A stretch of DNA of 64,000 nucleotides from Lachancea kluyveri NRRL Y-12651 (GCA_000149225.2 CM000687.1:52501-116500), one strand, 5' to 3'; shown: positions 37,995 through 48,254, numbered from the stretch's first letter. Made by a program: numbers and translations. The notes: a model not told the origin generated them from the sequence alone.

Positions 37995-39725
37995 ATGTCT
38001 ATGGATTTGTCTCAAGAACCTGAAAAGGGTCACAGTTTATCAGATCCACAACCAATTCCACCGAATTCTCCCTTCGGGCACCCACTAGCTGGTTCGGGGA
38101 CCCCGCCGAGAATGAACTGTATCATTGAAGAGCAACAGGAAAGAGAGCAGGACGGACCTAACTCTAGTTCTCTTTATAACACTCCCAAGCGTCCGTCTTC
38201 TTTATACTCAGTGCCTGACGCCAACAATTCTAGTGGCAGTCTCCTGTGCAACCAGAGCTTCACCTTTGGTGGTACTGCGTCGAACAATACGGACAGTAGG
38301 AGACATTCGTTCAAGTATATTCCAGGGCCCAAGCTTCCTCCGACTTCTAGAAATCGCTCTCCAATAAGACTGAATCGCTCTCCTTCCCCGGAAAGGTCTC
38401 AAAATAGAAGATCATCGGTGATACTAGACCCGCCATTTAACTTCACATCATCCTCATTACAGCCTCCAACTTCCTCCTCTTCCAATGGCTCTGCAGGCCG
38501 TACGGCGTTTCGTAAGGGACATCGTTACAAGCATTCTTCTGTTTCGATGAACTTTTTTCAAGAGCCCGAGGTCAAGATACCTTTAAATATTGCTAAGAGC
38601 TTGCCTATTCCAGATTTTTCGGATTTGAAATCCAATCTTCCATGGCCCGATGCCTATATCAAAGTTGCCATTGCACTTGCACAATCTTTACTCTGCATTT
38701 TCACTTTCCAAGTCGGCCAATTTTATTCTTGGAACAACTTTATTACGCTTTCTCATTTCATACTTTATGACATTCTCGGCTCGGCTGCCATCATCCTCGT
38801 GCAGGATTTGTCACAATTCGAAGTTTGGCGCACTGGAACCATCATGTTTCCGTTTGGCTTGAACCGTATTGACGTTTTACTCAGCTTTGCTTCGGCTATT
38901 TCACTCTGTTTTGTCGGTTTAGATTTGTTTTTCCATGTGTTAGAGCAGATTGTTGTACTGTTTGTGGAATCTTCGAATCATGAACAACATGAAGATATTG
39001 TTGGAAACATTCCGCATACGCATTTCACCCATGTTTTGGACTCCAATTTCAACCTTTGGTACATCACTTTGCTAGTGGCAATCACGTTGTCCACGTTTTG
39101 CCTACTGTACACTTTTGATTCAAAAAAAAGTAGCAAATTCAAGACGAACAACCCGTTGATCACAATAATCTACATTGTATACCTACTGCTTTACCCTCTG
39201 GTTCAATCGTATACCAAAGTTTGGGATTACATCGCAACATGCGCCATTTCGATTTTTATCGTTTCGTATGGTTATACTATCGCTAAGTGGACTTCTACGA
39301 TCTTGTTGATGGGATTTTCAACCAATGCGCTGGCGGTTACGCCTTTACTCATGGATCAGGAAACAGTTCACGACTCGCCGCAACGTATGGTCTTGGAAAG
39401 ATCAAGAAGTACACTGCCTGCAGATATCGCCGACGCTGCCTCTTCAAAGCGTCAGCCCTTAGACAGCAACTACGAAACCACTGTAGTAAAGTACAAAATT
39501 AAGGAGATGATCGAAGATTTGCCCCAATTTCGTTCTAACTGCAAACTGCCGCATGAAGATTTACTTATCTCTAAGGTCAACTTTGACCTCTTCATTGTTC
39601 TTATGAAATTAGATATGTCTGGTGGGTCCAACGATGAAGAATTGTCACTAAGATTAGCTATCGATAAATGTGTGAAACAAGTCTTACCAAATGCAGAAAC
39701 TACTATAGAAATTGAAAGAATATAG
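37995..39725 (+). CDS. ZRG17: ER zinc transporter subunit Zrg17 (cation diffusion facilitator)
   Basis: With Msc2 it forms a heteromeric CDF transporter that brings zinc into the endoplasmic reticulum and early secretory pathway. It has 576 residues (605 in S. cerevisiae). The first 195 residues are a Ser/Pro/Asn-rich cytosolic tail. Six membrane segments follow between about residues 220 and 460, including the CDF-type LSHFILYDILGSAAI and LDLFFHVLEQIVVLF. A His-containing loop (NHEQHED, HTHFTHVLD near 330-350) may bind zinc. The C-terminal cytosolic CDF domain ends the protein. The start ATG at 37995 gives MSMDLSQEPEKG. Its stop is 20 bp from the convergent dehydrogenase stop. In the YNR039C position. 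Confidence 0.92.
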   Translation: MSMDLSQEPEKGHSLSDPQPIPPNSPFGHPLAGSGTPPRMNCIIEEQQEREQDGPNSSSLYNTPKRPSSLYSVPDANNSSGSLLCNQSFTFGGTASNNTDSRRHSFKYIPGPKLPPTSRNRSPIRLNRSPSPERSQNRRSSVILDPPFNFTSSSLQPPTSSSSNGSAGRTAFRKGHRYKHSSVSMNFFQEPEVKIPLNIAKSLPIPDFSDLKSNLPWPDAYIKVAIALAQSLLCIFTFQVGQFYSWNNFITLSHFILYDILGSAAIILVQDLSQFEVWRTGTIMFPFGLNRIDVLLSFASAISLCFVGLDLFFHVLEQIVVLFVESSNHEQHEDIVGNIPHTHFTHVLDSNFNLWYITLLVAITLSTFCLLYTFDSKKSSKFKTNNPLITIIYIVYLLLYPLVQSYTKVWDYIATCAISIFIVSYGYTIAKWTSTILLMGFSTNALAVTPLLMDQETVHDSPQRMVLERSRSTLPADIADAASSKRQPLDSNYETTVVKYKIKEMIEDLPQFRSNCKLPHEDLLISKVNFDLFIVLMKLDMSGGSNDEELSLRLAIDKCVKQVLPNAETTIEIERI

Positions 39726-39745
39726 ATATCATCCCTTACCATCAG

Positions 39746-40912
39746 CTACATACGAGAACGTGAACCGTCTCCTGTGTCCAACACAGTTTTTAGTACTAAG
39801 CCATCTTCCAACTCTTTTAATGCTTCATTGATTTCTTTTAAAGGCCTCTTATTGGTAATGTACTCATCTAATTTAATCTCATTATTCATGTATCGTTCTA
39901 CTAGAGTTGGTAGTTCTGAGCGTCCCTTGACGCCGCCAAATGCACACCCCTCCCAGCTACGTCCAACTATTAAGTTGTATGGCAATGTGCTGATTTCTTC
40001 TCCAGCACCAGCAAGCCCAATTATAACACTAGTTCCCCAACCTTTACGGCAGCTTTCTAATGCAGTTCTCATGACACTTGTGCTACCGGTGCAGTCAAAG
40101 GTAAAATCGAAGCCATCACCACCACTCTTGTCAATCAACGTCTGTAACAGAGATTTATTTTTGGGAATTTTTTGGGGATTGATAAAGTCAGTGGCTCCAA
40201 AACCTAATGCCCACTCCCGTTTGTTGTCTTGGACGTCCACAACAATGACTTGAAAACATTTCAGTTGTGAGCAACTTTGGACAACAGATAATCCAACGGT
40301 ACCACTCCCGAAAACAGCTACACGATCACCAGCTTTAACCCCTTTGGCTATTGGCGCCCCGAATCCTGTCGTGACACCACAACCTAGCAAACATATCTTG
40401 TCCAACGGTGCGTCATCGCGTATTTTGACACAAGAAATATCGCTGACAACAGCGTACTGAGAGAACGATGAGCATCCCATAAAATGCCATAAGGTTTTGT
40501 TTTCAAGGTTGTGGAGTCGGGAGGAACCTTGGGGCATGACACCTTGTGCTTGTGTTGCCTTTATAACGCTGCATAAGTTGCTCTTCTCACTCTTACAATC
40601 TGCACAATGCCCACACTCGGGTATATAGAGTAGTAAGACGTGATCACCTTTTTTGACAGTTTCAACTTTGGATCCGCAGCTTTCAACTATCCCACTACCC
40701 TCATGGCCTAAAACGCATGGAAATTTGCCTTCTGGATTCAAGCCTTTCAGGGTAAAAAGATCTGTGCGACACAAGGCAGTGTTGGTAACTTTAACACGGA
40801 CTTCATGTTCCTGGGGAGGATCTACTATAATTTGTTCAAGGACTAATGGTTTATTGATGCTATAAGCTACTGCTGCCGTACACCTTATTGGCTCGCCCTC
40901 TTTGTAAAACAT
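39746..40912 (-). CDS. class III-like zinc alcohol dehydrogenase (divergent Sfa1 paralog)
   Basis: A 388-residue medium-chain dehydrogenase aligned end to end with S. cerevisiae Sfa1, the glutathione-dependent formaldehyde dehydrogenase. The ATG at 40912 gives MFYKEGEPIRCTAAVAYSIN; the longer frame begins at TTG. Catalytic zinc ligands are present (ALCRTD, GHEG, LLGCGVTTG), as are all four structural-zinc cysteines (CGHCADCKSEKSNLC) and the NAD loop FGSGTVGLSV. The residues that hold S-hydroxymethylglutathione in class III enzymes differ: Asp55 is Asn (KGLNPEG), Arg114 is Lys (IKATQ), and CHTD is CRTD. The substrate may therefore have shifted. It has no counterpart between ZRG17 and SRB8 in S. 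cerevisiae. It could be an extra paralog or a relocated fast-evolving SFA1. Confidence 0.88.
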   Translation of the reverse strand: MFYKEGEPIRCTAAVAYSINKPLVLEQIIVDPPQEHEVRVKVTNTALCRTDLFTLKGLNPEGKFPCVLGHEGSGIVESCGSKVETVKKGDHVLLLYIPECGHCADCKSEKSNLCSVIKATQAQGVMPQGSSRLHNLENKTLWHFMGCSSFSQYAVVSDISCVKIRDDAPLDKICLLGCGVTTGFGAPIAKGVKAGDRVAVFGSGTVGLSVVQSCSQLKCFQVIVVDVQDNKREWALGFGATDFINPQKIPKNKSLLQTLIDKSGGDGFDFTFDCTGSTSVMRTALESCRKGWGTSVIIGLAGAGEEISTLPYNLIVGRSWEGCAFGGVKGRSELPTLVERYMNNEIKLDEYITNKRPLKEINEALKELEDGLVLKTVLDTGDGSRSRM

Positions 40913-40974
40913 GAATTGGTGAAGAGGAAAGTATTTTGGCAAAATGCTGAGTGTATGGCCAAAAGTTTATTGAC

Positions 40975-40976
<2 letters not shown>

Positions 40977-41005
<29 letters not shown>
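40977..41005. repeat. (TA)n microsatellite
   Basis: 29 bases of uninterrupted TA dinucleotide, 65 bases upstream of the dehydrogenase ATG. It can act as a TATA element and is likely length-variable. Confidence 0.9.
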
Positions 41006-41009
<4 letters not shown>

Positions 41010-41130
41010 GTTTATAGGTTGAGGGAATTTTCGTATGGTTATAGACCGTTGCTAACTTTTCGAGGTATCTTAATCCATGTTATTTCTTTTGTCTGCTTGG
41101 GAGTCATCTATGTAGTCGCGCTGGAATGAC

Positions 41131-44100
41131 TCAGGTCGGGTTTTTCCTGTCAAAGCTAGCGTTAAATAAGCTCATGCTCAAAGACGTGCTGTTAAATTCA
41201 GTCGTAGATTCGTCTTGGTAATTTGCTAACAACTGGAACGGTTCGGTTACTAACTTCGAAATATACTCTTGCTTCTGCTTGTCAAAGATAAAAAACCGCT
41301 CTCTGTTGAAACATGAGTTAGGGTCACTACCTTCTTCCACAATTCCCAAGTGGATTTCGTTCGAAGATTCCTCTGTACCATTTTCTTTGACAAAAGAAGA
41401 AATATGAAAAGGTGGCAGATTTAACAGTTTTTCGGGAATTTTGAGTCTAGATCTTATTATTCCCGCCTCACTTTTTCTCGTAGACTCATAAATGATAAAC
41501 GACTTTAATGAAGACAAAATGTCATACAACAGCAGCTTGAGTTTTAAGTTAAAACCGGTTTTGTCAAACAGTAAACACAAGTTGTTTATCAAACCTGCGT
41601 CTCCATCGAGTGGCCTTTGTAGTAACTGAACTACATTCTTAAAAATGAACTTCTGATGGACAATGAATATCTTCAAATAAATATCTAGTATAGATTCAAT
41701 CTGTTGCAGGCCTTTTGAATCTATATTTTCGAACTTTGCCAACGCTTTTTCCATGAGCGCAAATGAGCTCTGACCCATTGGGATTATGCCACTATTTTTG
41801 TTCAATTTTCTTGACAGACTTGTGACTACTTCGATCACCACCGTCAAGTACAGTGGTTTAATGTCAGCGGTAGTTTGAGAGAGGCATTTTTGAAAAAAGT
41901 CTACTTCAAAAACTTGCAAAACCATGTGTATGATGTCTGGACTGAAAATCTCATCGAAGAGGCGTGAGCTTAGCGGGTCATAGTTAGTAACTTTTACAAT
42001 TTCGGTAATGAAACTTGCAGTACTCTCGCCACTTAAATCTTCTTGACCAAGTACGTCCACGCAGTAACGTACAAAAATTTGAAAAATCCAAATGTTTGTG
42101 AAATTCAGAGATTCAAACAAGTCAATAGACTCAATCTCCTCAATAGTTCTGTCATCTTCAGTTTCTGGAAAAGTGCCGTACTGTAATAAGTCTTTAATCA
42201 GCTGGTTTTCAGAGCCATTGGCATTTTTCATAGATCCATAAATCACTTGAAATGTCTGCTCTTTTTTCTTTGAACAAATACCGTATTTCATAAGCGTATC
42301 CAAGAAATAGGTGTACCTTAAAGTTATGTCTTTTTTACAAATTTCCAAGACAGATTTGAAATTTGTTTCAATGTACTGATTCTTATGATATTCAAAAAAT
42401 AAGCCAAAATCGTAATTTTCGATGGTCAGTAAATCCAACAAAAAATGGTCACCAAGAACTTTATGAACTAGTTCTAATGTAAGCAATTTCAACGAGATCA
42501 AGTTTATCAATTGTGTCTGTTTGAAATCTTTTCTTTTCAAAAATATTGACATAAACTTGTTGTATTCTGTAGTGCTGACTGCCATTAGTAACAGCAGTAT
42601 TTTTCTCGATACTCCTGATGATTTTTGATCGACCCTGTTTAATACATTTTTCAAATTCTGCTGGAAAATACCAGGGAAATTTAAAGATTCAAGTCTCTTT
42701 GGTGATATCTTAGATCCGGAATTGTCTTCGTTGAGTGAATGGAACAAAGAAAGTGCTTCTGAAGTATTATTTGATAACTTTTCCATCCTTGATTTCTCGG
42801 CCTCATAAGTATCCAAAAGTTGAGCCTGGAGGTCACTGTCAAGTTCTAGAGCAAATGTAAAACTTTTGTTAAAAAACTTCCAGAATTTGTTAAACCTTAG
42901 TATTTCGTAGGATTTATGGTCTTTGTTTTGAAATTCGTTCAGATAAATGTGTAGTATCGTCTTCATGAAAAGAACATGGTCGTTGATTAAGAGCGGGAAG
43001 AATTTCTCATAATATAACAATATATCTATCAAGACCTCTAGTGTTTCGATATTCATCAATAGTTGATGGTAAACAATAAACTCGATCCATTTGTAAAAGT
43101 GATGGAATTCGTTTAGTTGAATGCAAAAAACTTTGAAATTCAGAATGACGCAATCTTTGTTTACTTCCTTAAGTACGTTATCACTTGGGGAACAGACATA
43201 ATTCAGATACCAATCGGAAACCATAATTTTAACACTAAGTGGTAAATCTTGTATACTTTGGAAGTCTTGTTCGAGTAACTTACTCTTTGAACTCTCAAAC
43301 AATTCCAACAATTTATCATAATGGAATTTGTGGTAATACTTTGGTTCATACTCCATTACGTTTTTCAACACCATGTTATATTGGCTTTTCATCAGCGGTG
43401 AAATTTTCAAATTTGTCAAAAGTTCGCAGTGGAAGTACTTATCCTGGGAGTCGGATAGGTAGAGAGTACCAGAACTAATCAGTTTTCTAATATATGTGGG
43501 AACCTTGATTAATCCATATCCAATGAAAACATTCAACAGCTGGTGTAACTTCGGAGTATGGGCGATAGATGAAAGCTCTGCCGTGTCAAGTTTAGAAAAC
43601 TGGAAGATCAACATCCAGATAGTATCCTCAATGTCAAATTCTTGAAAATTGTCTTGAGCATTAATTTTTAACAGTAGTAATTTTGCGACGAGTTGACAGC
43701 TTTCATAGTGAAATTTTCTGGAAGGTGCAATGGCCCACAAAACCATTTGGACAACCTGATCAATTCTGGATAGTTTTTGGTCTACGTACGATCCCCAATC
43801 ATCTGCAGGAGAATTGTTGTCCAAAAAAGATGTTAAGGATGGGTCCACTCTTCTTAGCTTCGACATACCATTTGAAATGAAAATGTTTTCCAGGCATGTT
43901 GGTAATTCATCAGTCAAGGAATCTGTTGAGAAGTTACTGTCTTGGAGGAAAGAATTAAACTTTAAAGAATCGTTCCTGTAGGTGATCAATTCCAACTTTT
44001 TCTTTATCTCAGGTGCCTCGTTCTCCGGGAAACTTTTGTCAATTTCTAACATCTCATAAAGGCATGGCTTGTACATGTCCCAATTGTTGTTTGGCATAAT

Positions 44101-45222
44101 AAAGGCTTCAAGAGATTGCTCATGGAAATTTTTTAAAATAAGGTTTTTCAACGTACCCAAGATGGTCTCCTTTACCTTGTTGTTTTTCTTAACATCATTT
44201 ATTAGATAGGTCTCATCGCTAATCATGGATTTGCTATGTGAGACTGAGTAATATTTGTGAACAAGAACTTCGGTTGTTCTATTGATTAAAAAAATATGTT
44301 CTGGAGACGTATGAGCCTCACTTATTCCACAAATCCCATCCCAAAACACACTTAGAATATGTAAGGTCAATGGCAAAAATTCAAAATTTTCCACTTTCCC
44401 AACAAGTTCTACTAGCCAGTGATGGAATACGTTTTTGTCCAGAAGACCTAAAGTGTAACAGTTTCCCAGCAGTTTCAAGTAATATGATACCTTGACACGC
44501 CATATTTTAAACCCTGTTGAGTCATTGTAGTATTGAGCCATTTCAAAAACCAACTTTTCCATTATATGGACCATGTTTTCAGTCCATTCTCTATACAATT
44601 GGGAAGCTAACGCTTTGGTCGATTCTGATTTTTGTTTACTTGCCAACGATTTCCACTCGCTTGCGTAACAGCATTTAATCAACCATATGGCTCTTCGCAT
44701 GGGTATATGTTTGATGTAACACTGTTCTAATATTTGCCTTCTTTTGAATCCGTGGGGAATAGATTTGGATAGTTTGGTCAAAGATGCATGCGGAGAACTC
44801 AATTCCCGTAGCCAAAGTTCTCTTTTTTGATCGGTTAACGTGACTCTATTGGGTAATGCAAACCCAGGTCCTGATAATATATCAAACCTTGTTTTCACAG
44901 AGCTTGCTTCTGTTGGATTTGAAGAGATTTTGTTAATATCCTGCTCTCTGATGTGCAAGACTTGAGAAAACTGGTTGGCTAATTGATCTGAAACTTTAGG
45001 CAGAGATTCTTGCAGGGATGACCGTGCAGAAATACTTTCGAAATTAACCTTTGAACTGTTATAAAAACCTTTAGATACAAAATTCAGTAGGATTTTGTCT
45101 TCCAGTTCAGTATGACTCCATGGATCAAAGTCAGGGTACACTTTTCTTCCCGACTGCTGTTTTTCCGAAGACAAAGGGTGTAGATCCTCAGGAGGGCTCA
45201 ATATGTATTTGTTGGGAGTCAT
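41131..45222 (-). CDS. SRB8: Mediator kinase-module subunit Srb8 (Med12)
   Basis: Srb8/Med12 joins the Cdk8 kinase module (Ssn3, Ssn8, Srb8, Ssn2) to Mediator and activates the kinase. It has 1363 residues (1427 in S. cerevisiae). The N-terminus KYILSPPEDLHP aligns with the S. cerevisiae start, and the conserved block VNFESISARSSLQES lies near residue 59. Further conserved stretches are GPGFALPNRVTLTDQ, RRQILEQCYIKHIPMRRAIW (Med12 domain), and KVPTYIRKLISSGTLYL near 580. The C-terminus ends SLFNASFDRKNP, as in the family. The start ATG at 45222 and one uninterrupted frame support a normal gene, in place of YCR081W. Confidence 0.97.
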   Translation of the reverse strand: MTPNKYILSPPEDLHPLSSEKQQSGRKVYPDFDPWSHTELEDKILLNFVSKGFYNSSKVNFESISARSSLQESLPKVSDQLANQFSQVLHIREQDINKISSNPTEASSVKTRFDILSGPGFALPNRVTLTDQKRELWLRELSSPHASLTKLSKSIPHGFKRRQILEQCYIKHIPMRRAIWLIKCCYASEWKSLASKQKSESTKALASQLYREWTENMVHIMEKLVFEMAQYYNDSTGFKIWRVKVSYYLKLLGNCYTLGLLDKNVFHHWLVELVGKVENFEFLPLTLHILSVFWDGICGISEAHTSPEHIFLINRTTEVLVHKYYSVSHSKSMISDETYLINDVKKNNKVKETILGTLKNLILKNFHEQSLEAFIMPNNNWDMYKPCLYEMLEIDKSFPENEAPEIKKKLELITYRNDSLKFNSFLQDSNFSTDSLTDELPTCLENIFISNGMSKLRRVDPSLTSFLDNNSPADDWGSYVDQKLSRIDQVVQMVLWAIAPSRKFHYESCQLVAKLLLLKINAQDNFQEFDIEDTIWMLIFQFSKLDTAELSSIAHTPKLHQLLNVFIGYGLIKVPTYIRKLISSGTLYLSDSQDKYFHCELLTNLKISPLMKSQYNMVLKNVMEYEPKYYHKFHYDKLLELFESSKSKLLEQDFQSIQDLPLSVKIMVSDWYLNYVCSPSDNVLKEVNKDCVILNFKVFCIQLNEFHHFYKWIEFIVYHQLLMNIETLEVLIDILLYYEKFFPLLINDHVLFMKTILHIYLNEFQNKDHKSYEILRFNKFWKFFNKSFTFALELDSDLQAQLLDTYEAEKSRMEKLSNNTSEALSLFHSLNEDNSGSKISPKRLESLNFPGIFQQNLKNVLNRVDQKSSGVSRKILLLLMAVSTTEYNKFMSIFLKRKDFKQTQLINLISLKLLTLELVHKVLGDHFLLDLLTIENYDFGLFFEYHKNQYIETNFKSVLEICKKDITLRYTYFLDTLMKYGICSKKKEQTFQVIYGSMKNANGSENQLIKDLLQYGTFPETEDDRTIEEIESIDLFESLNFTNIWIFQIFVRYCVDVLGQEDLSGESTASFITEIVKVTNYDPLSSRLFDEIFSPDIIHMVLQVFEVDFFQKCLSQTTADIKPLYLTVVIEVVTSLSRKLNKNSGIIPMGQSSFALMEKALAKFENIDSKGLQQIESILDIYLKIFIVHQKFIFKNVVQLLQRPLDGDAGLINNLCLLFDKTGFNLKLKLLLYDILSSLKSFIIYESTRKSEAGIIRSRLKIPEKLLNLPPFHISSFVKENGTEESSNEIHLGIVEEGSDPNSCFNRERFFIFDKQKQEYISKLVTEPFQLLANYQDESTTEFNSTSLSMSLFNASFDRKNPT

Positions 45223-45730
45223 TTGAAGCCCTTTCTTGATTATTGAAACCTTCCCACTTGTGGTATTTCTTTAGGTATGTAAGATACGGCTTCTGGCCTT
45301 ACTCAAATCTGTTGACAAGGAATATTCGGATTGGTCAGAAAATTGATAATTCTCGTAAAAACGTACATGTAACAAGGCGTACAGAGGATCATGACATTTA
45401 TATGAAGAGCGACGTTGAAGTAGGCATAGTGACTGCATTAAGGTTATGTGCACTATAGCGGTTCCAGGGCTGCTCATGGAATACAGGTGTAAATTTTATT
45501 ATATTTTATCTATAAATTTGTGTTCAAATTGAGGGATTTCTAAAAGTCAGAATACTGCGATTATTCTTGTGTTTGAGACTTTTAAGAGTTTATGATGGCT
45601 TGCCGGAACAAACTCGATTGAGTAGAAAGAGCTTTGAAAGCAGCGAAAAAGAAGTTATACTTTTATATTCGGGTGAGGTGCGAGCTGGATCACAAAATAT
45701 AAGGTTTTTATGTGCAAACTGTGCATTACT
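45223..45730. other. SRB8 promoter / DBP6 3' flank, no gene seen
   Basis: 0.5 kb between two minus-strand genes. Small plus-strand frames here have no recognisable feature. Confidence 0.4.
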
Positions 45731-47650
45731 TTACTTTTGTAAGACACCACGTTGTAGTTCGTGCAAACAATTTCTGTAAGTGGATTCTATAGTGCTGTCT
45801 AGCTGTAGTAGTTCAATTGTTTCCTTTTCATCCTGTTCTTCTTGCCCTTCATTATCTTCTTGGTTTTCTGAACTTTGTACTCTGGAACTGGTTTCACCAT
45901 AAAGCCTTACCTGGCACCCGCCGACATCCCTACTCAAATCAACATCGACTTGGTCCTTCCAAAACTTTCTTTCACCCTTACCAACTAAGATGTTAAACGC
46001 TATACCACTGGTTTGTGCTCTTGCAGTTCTACCACAACGATGGACATACTGTTGGGAAGAAATTGGTAAGTCGTAATTAACAACGTGAGTTATGTTGTTT
46101 ATATCAATACCTCTCGACATCAAATCAGTAGAGATTAGCACCTTCTTATTGCCGTCCGCAGCAGCAAAATCATTGATAAGTTTTTTATTGATACCCTTGG
46201 AGTTGTTAGAGTTAATAGAGGCAACGTTTATAGATGAGTCTCCTAGCTGTTTTTCTAACATGATGCTTACCAAAGTAGCCAATCTTATTGAGGCTTCATT
46301 GCTTTTAACAAACACTAGTACCTTGTTATTGTCACCTTCTAGAGAACTTAATAGGCGTAGTAAGAACAATGGCTTTGCAAAACTCTTGGCAGTTGGAACA
46401 TGAATGTTAAACTCCTGAAGTTTATTTGGCAACGTGTAAAGCTTGACGGAATCTGTGACATACAACTTAGGGTTATGTAACTGCAAGTTGTGCAGTTTTT
46501 CAGTGTTTGCGGTCAAAGTAGCACTGAACACCATTTTTATCACGCTCCCAGGTTTTTGGTCTAGCTTATGCTTTTTTAGGGATGACATAAGTTCTGAACA
46601 CCAGTTTTGAAAGGATTGGTTTAGTAGACGGTCTGCTTCATCTAGAATTAAAAATTTCAAATTTTTCAAAGTAAAAGTTTCAAGCTGTAGATGATCCACC
46701 AGCCTACCAGGAGTTATAATCAAAATATCGGGTTCCTGGTGTTGTAACTTACTGTGCTCCTCCCTTAGAGAGTTTTCTAGTTTGGAGATACCAACGATTA
46801 GACTGGTACCTTTGCTCAAAGCACAAATCGTTTCGTAAACCTGATAAATTAAAAGCTTGGTCGGAACCAGCACCAATGCACGTAGCTTATTAACTGTACG
46901 TTTGGACAATGCTTGGACAACTGGGATAGAATAAGCTAAAGTTTTACCGGAACCTGTGGACGCATTGACTAGTACGTCACCTACACGTCTAGTAAACTGT
47001 TTTTTCGAAACGCTCTGAGAGAAGTTTAACTTCGGTAGAAAAGTGTCAAGTATAATTGTTTGGATGGGAAAGGTTTCTGAAGAAAAACTATTGGCAATAT
47101 TTGAACGTAACTTACGATCCAGTTGATCTTCATAAGAGGTGAATGGCTTAACCATGGAATTATCGTAGTGGATCTTTGTCGTATTCAGCCATGCGGTTGA
47201 CTTATATTCTGCAGCACTTGTTTGAGTTGATAATTTTGGATCTCTTACTAGAGCGGGTTGTGGGATAGGTGCCAAATCGTGCATTTCAACGTCTTCCTCT
47301 TCAGTTTTATCGGCGGTCACAATGTCTGAAGAGGAGAGTCTGTTTTGTAAGGATATTGTCTGCTGAAATCTGGAGAGAACAGAAGAGTGCCTTGTATCAG
47401 CCATAGTAACATCGACATCTTCAGTTTCATGGTTATCGCTTATCTTATGCTCATCTTTAGAATCTTCTTCGGCGTCCTCATCCTCATCCTCATCCTCATC
47501 CTCATCCTCATCCTCATCCTCATCCTCATCTTCTTCACTATCGTCTTCCCTCGATCTCTTGGTATTTATGGAAATTTTTTGGTTTAGGACTCCCCTCTGG
47601 TGATCATCTTCCACTAGAGCCTTGGTAGGATCAAACCTAGCAGCAAACAT
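45731..47650 (-). CDS. DBP6: DEAD-box RNA helicase Dbp6 (60S ribosome assembly)
   Basis: A nucleolar ATP-dependent helicase for early pre-60S assembly, working with Npa1 and associated factors. It has 639 residues (629 in S. cerevisiae). The N-terminus has an acidic run from a hexanucleotide repeat (residues about 38-60). Helicase motifs in order: Walker A ASTGSGKTLAYS (near 231), PTKLLIYQVYE (Ia), TPGRLVDHL, DEAD in LDEADRLLNQ (near 335), SAT in VFSATLTANT, STDLMSRGID, and HRCGRTARAQTSG (near 540). The C-terminal tail is acidic. It is divergent from RSM19 over 198 bp. That promoter has RRPE-like A/T stretches (for example TGAAAATTTTT near 47750), usual for ribosome-biogenesis genes. Confidence 0.96.
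   Translation of the reverse strand: MFAARFDPTKALVEDDHQRGVLNQKISINTKRSREDDSEEDEDEDEDEDEDEDEDEDEDAEEDSKDEHKISDNHETEDVDVTMADTRHSSVLSRFQQTISLQNRLSSSDIVTADKTEEEDVEMHDLAPIPQPALVRDPKLSTQTSAAEYKSTAWLNTTKIHYDNSMVKPFTSYEDQLDRKLRSNIANSFSSETFPIQTIILDTFLPKLNFSQSVSKKQFTRRVGDVLVNASTGSGKTLAYSIPVVQALSKRTVNKLRALVLVPTKLLIYQVYETICALSKGTSLIVGISKLENSLREEHSKLQHQEPDILIITPGRLVDHLQLETFTLKNLKFLILDEADRLLNQSFQNWCSELMSSLKKHKLDQKPGSVIKMVFSATLTANTEKLHNLQLHNPKLYVTDSVKLYTLPNKLQEFNIHVPTAKSFAKPLFLLRLLSSLEGDNNKVLVFVKSNEASIRLATLVSIMLEKQLGDSSINVASINSNNSKGINKKLINDFAAADGNKKVLISTDLMSRGIDINNITHVVNYDLPISSQQYVHRCGRTARAQTSGIAFNILVGKGERKFWKDQVDVDLSRDVGGCQVRLYGETSSRVQSSENQEDNEGQEEQDEKETIELLQLDSTIESTYRNCLHELQRGVLQK
47475..47531 (-). repeat. 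hexanucleotide repeat encoding Glu-Asp in DBP6
   Basis: About nine copies of TCATCC on the plus strand, encoding an alternating ED run in the acidic N-terminus. A slippage-prone coding repeat. Confidence 0.9.
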
Positions 47651-47848
47651 TGTGATTTTATTGACGTTTCAGCGCAGTTGCTTAATGTTCCAACAGCCCA
47701 TCTCACCAGAAAAAAACTTGAAATTTTTTTTTTTCCCATCAACAATGTTTGAAAATTTTTAGACATCGGAAACAGCTTGGACAACCTCAACCCAGGTATA
47801 AGAGTTTCTATCATTACTGAACCTTTCTGTCTCATCCAATCACATAAG

Positions 47849-48124
47849 ATGTTCCCAACACTACGCTTACTATCCCGTTCTGCCTGGAAAGGCCCTAACA
47901 TTGTGCCCTTACCTATCAAAGAAGCCGTGGCCAAAGGTACTCCAATCAGAACTAATGCTAGGTCTGCCACAATATTGCCCCAGTTTGTTGGTTTGAAGTT
48001 TCAAGTACATAATGGTAAAGAGTATGTTGCATTTGAGGTTACTGAGGATATGGTCGGTAGCAAATTGGGTGAATTTGTTCCCACTAGAAAGAGATTTAGT
48101 TACACACAAACCAAGAACAAATAA
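47849..48124 (+). CDS. RSM19: mitochondrial ribosomal protein uS19m (Rsm19)
   Basis: A small-subunit mitoribosome protein binding the head of 15S rRNA. It has 91 residues from the ATG at 47849 ([20 protein letters not shown]), equal to S. cerevisiae. Upstream codons are open but not ATG-initiated. Family motifs are present: [13 protein letters not shown] at the N-terminus, [23 protein letters not shown]-like [11 protein letters not shown], and the C-terminal [19 protein letters not shown] Puf3-type site follows the stop. Confidence 0.97.
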   Translation: MFPTLRLLSRSAWKGPNIVPLPIKEAVAKGTPIRTNARSATILPQFVGLKFQVHNGKEYVAFEVTEDMVGSKLGEFVPTRKRFSYTQTKNK

Positions 48125-48167
48125 GCTGGTCTTTGCTTTTCCGTTACGATTCACCGATGATACGCCT

Positions 48168-48175
48168 TGTAAATA
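48168..48175 (+). promoter_or_regulatory. Puf3-type 3'-UTR motif (TGTAAATA) of RSM19
   Basis: TGTAAATA, 43 bases after the stop, with C two bases before (CTTGTAAATA). The match extends to TGTAAATAGTT, the same eleven bases as in the MRPS12 and PET494 3' UTRs. Confidence 0.65.
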
Positions 48176-48254
48176 GTTTTTAACCTTGATTGAATACTAC
48201 ATATTTTTGTTGCCTTCCTTTTTTTTCCCTTTTAGTACAATCCTTGTGCGAATA

